A stretch of 45,692 nt of DNA from positions 1-45,692 of the forward strand of contig JAHDBM010000021.1 of NCBI GenBank assembly GCA_020630395.1, written 5' to 3'. Both the position numbers and the translations under genes were made by a program. The DNA is from Flavobacteriales bacterium. GTDB taxonomy: Bacteria; Bacteroidota; Bacteroidia; Flavobacteriales_D; CAJJDF01. Positions 8,274 to 17,100 of the stretch are shown here, in pieces; positions within the stretch are counted from its first letter, which is position 1; each line of letters opens with the position of its first letter. The notes beneath the pieces are model-generated. The model was not told the DNA's origin. It was given only the letters and a program-made list of their open reading frames with translations, and did no database searches.

Positions 8274-9570
8274 CGATTTTAAAAATACAGACTTTTTAGA
8301 ACAAGCAAAAAATGGCAGTTTTAAACCTCCTGTTGCTGTTTGGGATAGAATTGAACAAAGCTTGACCAAAAAGAAAAAGAAACGAGTTTTTTGGTGGTGG
8401 TTTTCTGGTGTTGCAATAGGTGTTGTTTTAGCAGGATTTGCTATTCAATCTTTTAATAACAAAATAAATAGTAAAAAAGCAATTAGTATCAATTCTAACT
8501 CATTAGAAGAGTTAAGAACAGATAAACACATTATTTCGTCTAATCTAACTCAAGATACTAGTCAACTTATGTTAGATGTTCAAACACAACTATTAGCTCA
8601 GCAACATATTAAACAAAAGAAGAAGTCTAAGGTTTTGTTTAAGGGCAGAAACATAAAACAAATTAAGCAACCACAAGTTTATATGAATAGCAAAGACAAA
8701 AACAGTCAACTTAATGGTTCTATTTCTACATATAAAAATGATGATTACGAAAAAAAGCTCAGTGATACTTCTGCATCTAATATTGAGGGTTTAGTAACGA
8801 AACAAAAGCTGATTAAGCTTATAGAGGATACTATAGTTAAACTATATCATGATAATCAAGTAACTGATACTATTAATATAGATACTCTACTAACAGTTAA
8901 TGAAATAATAGCAGATAGTTTAAAAAATGACACAACATTAGCTATAAAAGATTCTACAAAAAAGAAAAAAAATTATGGGTTTAATCTAAGAGGAGGTTTG
9001 ATAGCAAATATGGGAAATATAAAAGAATATAATGACCAACATCATTCATTATTTGGGAGGTCCTTTGGAGCATCAGCAGGTATTGAATATGTACATGGTA
9101 AAAACCAAGTGTATATTCCCGTTAATTATAGAAGAACGTATTTAGATGTTAATAATTTCGAAATGGGATTGGCCGATTTTAATGCACAAAACGCGCCTAT
9201 AACTCCTGTAATACCATCACCACCAACTGATACTTCACAATCAACAAGGTATTTAATACAAGAATTGGAAGTAGGTATGGGCTATAACCGATTATTAATG
9301 AGCCGAAATAAATGGAATCTATATATTGGAGCAAATGCGACCACAACTATTTTTAATAATATTTCTGTAGCAAAAGAACCAATACACAAAATGTTTTATT
9401 TTACAGATCTAAATGTTCAAGTAGATACTAGGTTACAATATAATGTAAACGATAAATTTGGATTATATATTAATCCAAATTTTACAAAAGAAATATATAA
9501 TATAAAGCAATTATTAATAGAGCATAAAAATATTATAGGTATAGGTTTTGGTATTAATTGGAGGTTATAA
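8263..9570 (+). CDS. anti-sigma-like inner-membrane protein with a C-terminal barrel-like domain
   Basis: The 435-residue protein has a short cytoplasmic N-terminus (FLEQAKNGSFKPPVAVWDRIEQSL, residues 11-34), a KKKKKR positive patch and one membrane helix (about residues 43-63). A long lysine-rich periplasmic linker follows. From about residue 237 (GFNLRGGLIANMG...FGASAGIEYV...VYIPVNYRRTY...GIGFGINWRL) the sequence resembles outer-membrane beta-barrel strands. The N-terminal layout and the 11-nt overlap with the ECF sigma gene suggest it holds the sigma factor at the membrane. A barrel-like domain tethered to an inner-membrane helix is unusual topologically; it may fold as a periplasmic sensor or reach the outer membrane. 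Sigma binding is inferred. Confidence 0.75.
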   Translation: MLDNDFKNTDFLEQAKNGSFKPPVAVWDRIEQSLTKKKKKRVFWWWFSGVAIGVVLAGFAIQSFNNKINSKKAISINSNSLEELRTDKHIISSNLTQDTSQLMLDVQTQLLAQQHIKQKKKSKVLFKGRNIKQIKQPQVYMNSKDKNSQLNGSISTYKNDDYEKKLSDTSASNIEGLVTKQKLIKLIEDTIVKLYHDNQVTDTINIDTLLTVNEIIADSLKNDTTLAIKDSTKKKKNYGFNLRGGLIANMGNIKEYNDQHHSLFGRSFGASAGIEYVHGKNQVYIPVNYRRTYLDVNNFEMGLADFNAQNAPITPVIPSPPTDTSQSTRYLIQELEVGMGYNRLLMSRNKWNLYIGANATTTIFNNISVAKEPIHKMFYFTDLNVQVDTRLQYNVNDKFGLYINPNFTKEIYNIKQLLIEHKNIIGIGFGINWRL

Positions 9571-9576
9571 GTTGAA

Positions 9577-11547
9577 TTAGAGATTTTCTTTAAGTAATAG
9601 TTGTATATTCTTAAGTTCATTTTCTAATTCCTGTAGCTTTTCATTTGTACTATACATTTCTTTCTTATTAACGCTTGATTCCTTTAGTTGTTTATTTTCA
9701 TTTACTAATTTATTTATTGATTGTTGTTGTTGTTCAATTATTAATTGTTGTTCTTGGATAGCTTTTGTTAAAATAGGTATAAGTTCATTGTATCTAACAC
9801 CTAATGTTTTATCATTATTTTTTGCTTCAGTTATAATTTCAGGCACAATTAATTTTAATTCTTGAGCAAGAAAGCCTAGTCTAATTCCATTATCGTTTTC
9901 TTTCCAATTAAATGTTATAGGATTTAACTTTTTGATTGTTTCAATTCCATAATTAATTTTATTAATATTTGTTTTAAGCCTTTTATCAGATGTGTTAATA
10001 GTTCCATTAGTAGCATAAATCTCTGACCATCTCAAAGTATTAGTTCCAAGAGAATGTGTATTATCACTAACAGGAGCAACATTTCCCTCTACTTGCAACT
10101 TTTCTGTAGGAGTTATAGTTCCAATACCTACATTACCAAATCTTCCGATTACCATTTGAGTAGAATCTTCGTTTCCAAATGCTAATCCATAACTTGGAGA
10201 AAGCCCTGAAATTCCAAAATCAATAAACCCCATAGGTGTATTATCTACTGTTCTTTGAATTCTAGAGCTAGTCCCGTTCCAATTTGTCCCAGCTATATGT
10301 CTTATAGTTTTAAAATCCAAGTAGTTGTTATTTGCTACTGTTTGATTGTTATAAAGTCTTAATAAGTGAGAAAAACCATTAACGGTATCTGCTAAAATAG
10401 GACCATATATATTTGTTTTTGCTCCATAATCAAATTTATTCCCTATCGTTAGATTTCCTGTGTCGCCAGCAATAAAGCTATATCCATTTCCTCTAAGTAC
10501 TGTATTTTGTATATTAGTTCCATTACCTTTTAATATTTCAAATTCAGCATTGCCACTAGTAACAGTTTGTCTAAAAAGCCTTATAGAGGCATCACTAATA
10601 CTATCTCTTGGTATTGCGCTTATGTCTATTGAGGAATTATTGGGGCTTCTTTTTTCAATTTGAGCTAATCCAGTTTGTGGATCTTTTAAACTTAAATAGC
10701 TAGTAGGATTATTATTCTCTACTATTCGAACTTCAGGATTGCTAGGTGATGTTACATGTAATGTTGCATTTGGACTGTATGTACCTATTCCAACTCTATT
10801 ATTGCCAGCAATTGTTAAAATGGTATCAGTGGTAGAATTGATTGTGTAATAGAATTTTTTTTCAAGAGCAGAAGCACCATTTGCATATTCAAAAGTTCCA
10901 AAGTTTACGCCTGAATTACCGAAAATGTTTCTTATTGGAGGATTGCCTCCAGCATTTACATAATAAATATCGTTAGTATTTCCAGATGCAGGAGCTATAC
11001 TCTGAAGATTAAAAACTATATCATAAGGATTTGATGTCGTAATATTTTGACCTATTCCAATTTGTCCAGTCCTAATTATATCAAATATGTTAGTTACACC
11101 TCTGGTAAGAGTGAAAACATCATTTTCTCCAGGATTTGCTCTAACGTGAAGTTTAGATGTTGGCGCACCTAGTCCTATTCCAACATAACCATTGGAGTCG
11201 ATTATCATTTTTTGCGACCCTCTTGTGTCAAACCTAATATTATCTTCGTCAGGATTTTTTTCTACAAATATTCGGGTATCTCTATCTTTATCGATTAGTT
11301 CATAACTAAAATTTGAAGAATCTGATTTACTAGCAAAATTAATAGTGTCTGTTCTAAATACTTTCCCGTCTGTACTAATACCCAATATGTTACCATTACC
11401 GTTTAAATTATCAATCTGTAACGAATCATTTAACGCATTAATATGTAATGATTTTTGAGGTGTTGTTGTATTAATTCCAACATTTTGAGAATATGATAAT
11501 TGAGAAAAATACATTGTGAGAGTGAGGGTAAATAAAAAATATTTCAT
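9577..11547 (-). CDS. tail-fibre-like surface protein with a peptidase S74 intramolecular chaperone domain
   Basis: The 656-residue protein has a signal peptide (1-21, ending LSYSQ) and NVGINTTTPQKSLHINA, the same N-terminal type as the 222-4487 protein. The middle contains repeated VGIGTYSPNATLHV/VGIGTITPTEKLQV segments typical of trimeric fibre proteins. From residue 519 it has TSDKRLKTNINKI...FLAQEL...VRYNELIPILTKAIQEQQ, the S74 chaperone domain of endosialidases and phage fibres. Ser520 and Lys525 match the self-cleavage dyad. A glutamine-rich coiled coil (about 595-656) ends the protein. It is convergent with the anti-sigma-like gene (6-nt gap). It probably forms a trimeric surface fibre; the ligand is unknown. 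Confidence 0.9.
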   Translation of the reverse strand: MKYFLFTLTLTMYFSQLSYSQNVGINTTTPQKSLHINALNDSLQIDNLNGNGNILGISTDGKVFRTDTINFASKSDSSNFSYELIDKDRDTRIFVEKNPDEDNIRFDTRGSQKMIIDSNGYVGIGLGAPTSKLHVRANPGENDVFTLTRGVTNIFDIIRTGQIGIGQNITTSNPYDIVFNLQSIAPASGNTNDIYYVNAGGNPPIRNIFGNSGVNFGTFEYANGASALEKKFYYTINSTTDTILTIAGNNRVGIGTYSPNATLHVTSPSNPEVRIVENNNPTSYLSLKDPQTGLAQIEKRSPNNSSIDISAIPRDSISDASIRLFRQTVTSGNAEFEILKGNGTNIQNTVLRGNGYSFIAGDTGNLTIGNKFDYGAKTNIYGPILADTVNGFSHLLRLYNNQTVANNNYLDFKTIRHIAGTNWNGTSSRIQRTVDNTPMGFIDFGISGLSPSYGLAFGNEDSTQMVIGRFGNVGIGTITPTEKLQVEGNVAPVSDNTHSLGTNTLRWSEIYATNGTINTSDKRLKTNINKINYGIETIKKLNPITFNWKENDNGIRLGFLAQELKLIVPEIITEAKNNDKTLGVRYNELIPILTKAIQEQQLIIEQQQQSINKLVNENKQLKESSVNKKEMYSTNEKLQELENELKNIQLLLKENL

Positions 11548-11851
11548 ATATCTATATTAATGTAATTAGGTTGTCAAATTATGAATAGTTTTCGAAAAAT
11601 GAGGTTAAAATTAAACTGATAATTTTATTTCCCATTTAAGTTGTTGATTTAAAGCACTTAAATTACTGAGGGAATTAGTTTTTTTATTTAAAAAAACATT
11701 TAATTTGATGCGATTTTTTAAACTTACTGACGAAATATTTAATTGGGTGTTGTTTTATTTTCTAAAAATAGTATTTATATAAACCTAATTATACCCGTTT
11801 GATTAGAACTTTAAAAGCTAAAATCTATATCTTTATGTAAAAGAGTATCAA
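11548..11851. other. divergent intergenic region, no gene seen
   Basis: These 304 bases separate the divergent starts of the S74 fibre gene (11547, minus) and the CxxC membrane protein gene (11852, plus). The stretch is very AT-rich with several A and T tracts and no open frame above about 12 codons. It presumably holds both promoters. TATCTTTA at 11828-11835 resembles a plus-strand -7 box but lacks a well placed TTG. Confidence 0.6.
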
Positions 11852-12115
11852 ATGAAGAGAGTATTGATTTTAACATGTTTAGTAAGTTTACTTACTGTTA
11901 ATTCTTTTTCTCAGTGTGCAATGTGTAAAGCTACAGCCGAGAGTAGTGGAATTGGAGGAGGATTAAATGATGGAATTCTCTACCTAATGTTTATCCCTTA
12001 TATTTTACTTGGAGCTTTCGTAATATTTGTATTAAGAAAAAAGATTGTATCTTTTTATAAAGATTTTAAAGGTAGAAAAGAGGATAAAGAATTTACAATA
12101 GACAATTGGTACTAG
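11852..12115 (+). CDS. small CxxC membrane protein of a Bacteroidota family
   Basis: The 87-residue product has a signal peptide (MKRVLILTCLVSLLTVNSFSQ), then CAMCKATAESSGIGGGLNDGI, a membrane helix (LYLMFIPYILLGAFVIFVL) and a charged cytoplasmic tail. The CAMC motif directly after the signal cleavage site is the striking feature, and could bind metal or haem or form a redox pair in the periplasm. I recall similar short CAMC proteins from Bacteroidota but no assigned function. It is followed 36 nt later by the GWxTD lipoprotein gene on the same strand. Confidence 0.75.
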   Translation: MKRVLILTCLVSLLTVNSFSQCAMCKATAESSGIGGGLNDGILYLMFIPYILLGAFVIFVLRKKIVSFYKDFKGRKEDKEFTIDNWY

Positions 12116-12151
12116 TATGGCAAATTATAAAAAAGTTAAAATATTTAATTT

Positions 12152-13423
12152 GTGAAACTATTCCTTAAATCATATGCCTTTTTAGTGTGCTTTACATTGC
12201 TAATTTTAGGATGTACATCTACTAAAACAATATCTAACTTTGATGAATTAATATATGAGGATAAGGTTAAGGACCTTAACCCTCTTTATCGTGTTTATCA
12301 TGGTGAAGAAAATGAAAGTGAGCTTTATTTTAAGCTCAACTCCAAAGAACTTTTGTATGTAAGAGAAAATATTAGCCAACCATTTGCTGCAAAAGTAAAT
12401 GTATTTTATTCATTATATAATTTAGAAGATAAAAAGACGATAATAGATAGTGCTAGTAATATCCTTGTGGATCAAAAAAAATCATCATCTAACAAAACAA
12501 TAGTTGGAAAAATACCAATTAAGATGGAGTTAGATAAAGAATACATACTGAAGGTTAGAACAACTGATGTTAATAAAAAGGTGAATAATGAAACGGAGAT
12601 TATCATCAATAAAAAAAATCAGTTAAACGAACAGTTTTTTCTTGTAATGAAGGCTGATAGCCAAATTTGCTTCACTCCTTTTTTTACAGAAGACGAAGAA
12701 CTTATTATCCAATCCGATTTTAATGCAAACAAAACACTAGAAGCCTATTTTTATGAAAAGAATAATGAAATAGCAAAACCACCTTTTTCAGATCAAGCTA
12801 ATAGTTTTATTTTTCCTGAAATCCATGATTCAACCTCTTTAGTACGTTTTTCTTATGGCAAATCATCTTTTACGTTATTAAAAGAAGGAATTTATTCTTT
12901 TGGTTACAACCAAGAGAAGAGTTTTACTTTACATTACTTAGAAAATAATTTTCCCGAGATAATTAATCATGAAGGAATGATTGCGCCAATTCGATTCATA
13001 TGCACAAACAATGAATATAAAACGTTAAATGATGCTACCGATAAAAGAAAAGCTGTTGAAGACTTTTGGATGAGAATAGGAGGCTCTAAAGAAAGAGCCA
13101 GGTTGTTAATTAAAGAATTTTACAAGCGAATTATACTAGCTAATAAATACTTTACATCTTATAAAGAAGGATGGAGAACAGATAGAGGTATGCTTTCAAT
13201 TGTAATGGGATTACCCAATACCATTACCAAAACAAATAAAGGAGAAACATGGATATATGGTACGGCAAGCAACATGATGATGTCGTTAAGTTTTACGTTT
13301 AATAAACGAAACCAAGCGTATATTGAAAATGATTTTCAATTAGATCGGTATAGATCATATAAAGATTATTGGTATCGAGCTGTAGAAAGTTGGAGACAAG
13401 GAAGAGTGTATTCATTTAATTAA
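12152..13423 (+). CDS. GWxTD domain-containing lipoprotein
   Basis: The 423-residue protein begins with a lipoprotein signal (MKLFLKSYAFLVCFTLLILGC, lipid cysteine at 21). The C-terminal part contains the family motif GWRTDRG at residues 340-346 and the following GxPxTITKTNKGETWIYG segment, which defines the GWxTD domain of Bacteroidota. GTG at 12152 is the start; no ATG is available upstream of the signal peptide. It is probably anchored in a membrane facing the periplasm. The molecular role of GWxTD proteins is not established. It ends 5 nt before rlmB, so the two are probably co-transcribed. Confidence 0.88.
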   Translation: MKLFLKSYAFLVCFTLLILGCTSTKTISNFDELIYEDKVKDLNPLYRVYHGEENESELYFKLNSKELLYVRENISQPFAAKVNVFYSLYNLEDKKTIIDSASNILVDQKKSSSNKTIVGKIPIKMELDKEYILKVRTTDVNKKVNNETEIIINKKNQLNEQFFLVMKADSQICFTPFFTEDEELIIQSDFNANKTLEAYFYEKNNEIAKPPFSDQANSFIFPEIHDSTSLVRFSYGKSSFTLLKEGIYSFGYNQEKSFTLHYLENNFPEIINHEGMIAPIRFICTNNEYKTLNDATDKRKAVEDFWMRIGGSKERARLLIKEFYKRIILANKYFTSYKEGWRTDRGMLSIVMGLPNTITKTNKGETWIYGTASNMMMSLSFTFNKRNQAYIENDFQLDRYRSYKDYWYRAVESWRQGRVYSFN

Positions 13424-13428
13424 AGAAA

Positions 13429-14166
13429 ATGGAGGTTAAAAAAAAGGAAGAATACCTAATTTATGGTCTATGGCCAGTTGTTGAAGCGATTAAAGAGGGG
13501 AAAGAAATCAATAAGATTTTGATTCAAAAAGGATTAGAAGGCAATGCATTTTCTGAGTTAAGGAAAACCCTTAAGGGGTCTACTATTCCGCTTCAAATGG
13601 TGCCAAGTCAAAAAATGGATAAATTAGTTAAGGCTAAACATCAAGGAGTTATTGCTATTATATCTCCGGTTAAGTATAGAAAACTAGATGAGTTAGTTCC
13701 TTTTTTATTAAACCTTAAAGAAGATCCTAAAATTTTAGTGTTAGATCATATTACAGATGTTCGTAATTTTGGAGCAATAGCTCGAACAGCAGAATGTACA
13801 GGTTATGATGCTATTGTTGTTCCTGCCAAAGGAGCTGCATTAGTTACACCAGATGCAATTCGTACTTCTGCAGGAGCGTTATTTAAGATTCCAGTTAGTA
13901 AAGTAGATAATTTAAGAGATACGTTAGATTATTTATCAGATAATGAAATATCCATTTATGTGTGTACTGAAAAAACAGATACATTAATTCATGACTGCGA
14001 TTTTGAAGGACCAATTGCTATTGTTATGGGGGCAGAAGATAAAGGAGTTTCTAAAGATTTGATAAATCGATCACATTATCAATGTAAAATACCTATGCAA
14101 GGAGAAATTGCTTCCTTAAATGTAGCTGTAGCGGCAGGTATTATTATGTATGAAACAGTAAGGTAG
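13429..14166 (+). CDS. rlmB: 23S rRNA (guanosine-2'-O-)-methyltransferase RlmB, SpoU/TrmH family
   Basis: This 245-residue SPOUT methyltransferase is expected to methylate the 2'-O of a guanosine in 23S rRNA (G2251 in E. coli). It has the N-terminal RNA-binding domain (IYGLWPVVEAIKEG at 11-24) and the three SpoU motifs: N113...R119 (VRNFGAIARTAECTG), IVMGAEDKGVS (198-208) and the knot/SAM-binding loop IPMQGEIASLNVAVAAGI (221-238). The length is normal for RlmB. It is convergent with the TamB-like gene, with only 2 nt between stop codons. The exact target guanosine is inferred from the family. Confidence 0.9.
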   Translation: MEVKKKEEYLIYGLWPVVEAIKEGKEINKILIQKGLEGNAFSELRKTLKGSTIPLQMVPSQKMDKLVKAKHQGVIAIISPVKYRKLDELVPFLLNLKEDPKILVLDHITDVRNFGAIARTAECTGYDAIVVPAKGAALVTPDAIRTSAGALFKIPVSKVDNLRDTLDYLSDNEISIYVCTEKTDTLIHDCDFEGPIAIVMGAEDKGVSKDLINRSHYQCKIPMQGEIASLNVAVAAGIIMYETVR

Positions 14167-14168
14167 TC

Positions 14169-17100
14169 CTATCTGTTCTTTTTCTTTTTGCGTTTAAAAA
14201 AGTCTTTCCAGCCATTAAATTCTTTTTTATAGTATAAACCTGCACCTTGTGTTGTAGCAGATTGGTTGGCATTAGTAACATCATATTCATTTGTTCTACT
14301 AAATGCTCGTACTCTAAACGTTCCATCTTCATTTAGTTTATATTCTACACTTACATCTCCAATTAGCGCATTAGGATTTTGGTTTACTTCGTTTCCAGCC
14401 GAAACACCAAAATTAGAACTAATAACTAATCGATCATTCAATAGTTCAGTAGATAATGCTACGGCTAATTCATCATTACTTATATTATCTCCAGGTCTGT
14501 AATTTAATCCTATATCTACATCTTTACTTAGCTGAGATAACCAATTACTCACTTGATTGGACAATAACTCGCTAGCTGTGCTGCTAATAGCTCCAGAACC
14601 TGATCGTGTTTCGTCATTAGCAAAATTATTTTGAGGCAAAAACCTGTTTAATATAAGCAATGAAAACACTTGTTTATTAAGTTCTTGCTCAGTCTGAACA
14701 AGATTGGACAAAGCTGTTTTTGCATTTTCATCTGCTCTAGGTAATTGAATTTCAAATTTAATATCAGGGCGCATTAAACTTTGGGTTAGGTTCATGTAGC
14801 ACTCCACATCTGATCTGTTTTTGTAACGAGCTTTTTCTTCATCACTATACGAAGTCATGATATCAAACAAGGATGCTTTTAGTTTATAAATAGCATTAAT
14901 GTCAATTTCTGCATTGTATGGATCACCATACCAATTTACCATACTACCATTAGCTATTTCGAACTTTTTATTAATGATATTTTCAAAATTTAAAACACCA
15001 AGTGTAAATAAGTAGTCTCCTTCTTCAATTACATATTTACCCGTCATTTTAATTTCTTCATTTTTATCTACAGAGATATTTAGGTTCCCATTTCCTTTAC
15101 CTCTCATGATATCACCATATACTTCATCAAAAATTATTTGTAATTCGGCATCAGGAGTAGCTTCTATATTAAGGTCTAATTCTAGGCCACTTAAGTTAAT
15201 GGTTTCTTCTTCCTCAACCGAAGTAGTTGAATCGGTAAAAATGATATAATCTTCTAAAGCAACTTCAGAACTACCGTATAGTGGTAAAGTAAATACAGTA
15301 CCCTTTCTTGTTTTTGCATTAACAGTAATAGCGATTTCATCTTCATATCCTTCAATATTAATATCGCCAGTAGCGTATACATTACCATAAAAATCACTAT
15401 TAAGATTAGAGTTTGTATTAAGGCAGTAAAATTTATTATCTATTTGTTTAGAACCATTAAAAGGCCTCATTCTTTTATCGTATCCTCTAGCATATATTTT
15501 TTGCGGAATATCTATAAAGATGTTAAAATCAAAATTACTGAAGTTTTCATGATAGATAGCTCCATTAAACATAGCCAGATTATCGGTCATGTCTCTAATC
15601 TCTATAACATTATTGGTGTAAATGTCATTTTCTTCTACAAAAACTTCACCAGTAAAATCATAATATGTGTTGAGGTAATCTACTTTAAAACCAATATTAT
15701 CAAATTTAGTTTTACCATTTAATAATGGCTGTTGTGGCATGCCAGATATTTTAATATCTCCGCTTACGTATCCATATAATTCGGAAATACCATTATCAAC
15801 AAGATAAGAACTGACGAAAGCAATTGGTGTTTCATCCATTTCACAGACGAAATCAAGTGCGTTTTCCTTTTTAAAAGGATAGTAGAAGCCAAGAAAATCA
15901 AATGCATTTTTACCTTCTCTTATTAGTTCTCCTTTACCCATCATCCTATTTTTATCGTTTTCCCAATCGGTATTAAACGTTAAATTGCCAATGAGCTCGG
16001 TATTAACTTTTAAGTCTTTTACATTAAAATCAGATGTAATGGCAATTGTATTATATAGATCACTAATGCAAGAACTTCCATTAATTTCGCCATAGTATTG
16101 AACATTATTATCGCCTATAATACTATTTAAATTTTCTAATTTAAAGTTATCTAAATAGAGGTTTAATTGATCTTCAGGATCAGGAGAAATTGTTCCAACA
16201 GCTGAAATCGCTTCATTATTTTGATTACGGGCTTCCCATCCATTAAATATGAGTTCATCTCCATCCATAATAAATGTAGCGTCTTCACTAGTTTTCCATG
16301 TCATATTATTAAAGTGAATATAGCTTGGTAATATTAAAAAGTCGAAATAATCTAACGAATACCAATAACCATTTCCTTGTAGGTAGCCGTAGTTTTCATT
16401 ATCATCAGATCTCCATGTAATGGAAGGAGTTAGTAAGTTGTCTTTAAGAATTGTTTTAACCGTTACGTTATCAATAGCTGAATTTTCATTAAAGAATATT
16501 TTTTCGAAATTAATATCTGCTTTTACTTCTTCCTTGGGTTTTTTAAGATATCCATCAATGCCTATAAATGTTCTTTCGAGTGCTACAACCGTATCTGATT
16601 TAAATAAAATATTAAAATGACTTGTTTCAGCATTAAATTTACCAACAATAAAGGTGTTTTTAGAAAAATTAACCTCAGGAGTAAATAGCATATTAATTGG
16701 TTTGTAATCTTTAACTAGTGCATTAAAACTAAAGTTCTGATTTTCTAATACGATACTATCTTTATCTTCATACAAAGCAGGAGCAGTTTGAGATGCAATA
16801 TAATCTATACATTTTCCTAATTCACTAATTTTAAAGCGACCATCAATGGTTGCATCTAATAAACTTGAGGTAAGGTTTAAAATTCTACCGTCATCTTTGG
16901 GAGAGGCAACAATTTCTATTTCTTCTGCTTCATATTCTTTTCCATCTTGATAGTAAGAAAGGTTGTTAAGAATAGCATATCCATTCGCATTATCTGGATT
17001 ACTTCCTTCTCCATTAATATCTACCTCTACGCATATTATTCTAGAAACAGAATCGGTAGTTAAATTTAGTGCTTGTAGGTTAATTGATGTAATATTAGAT

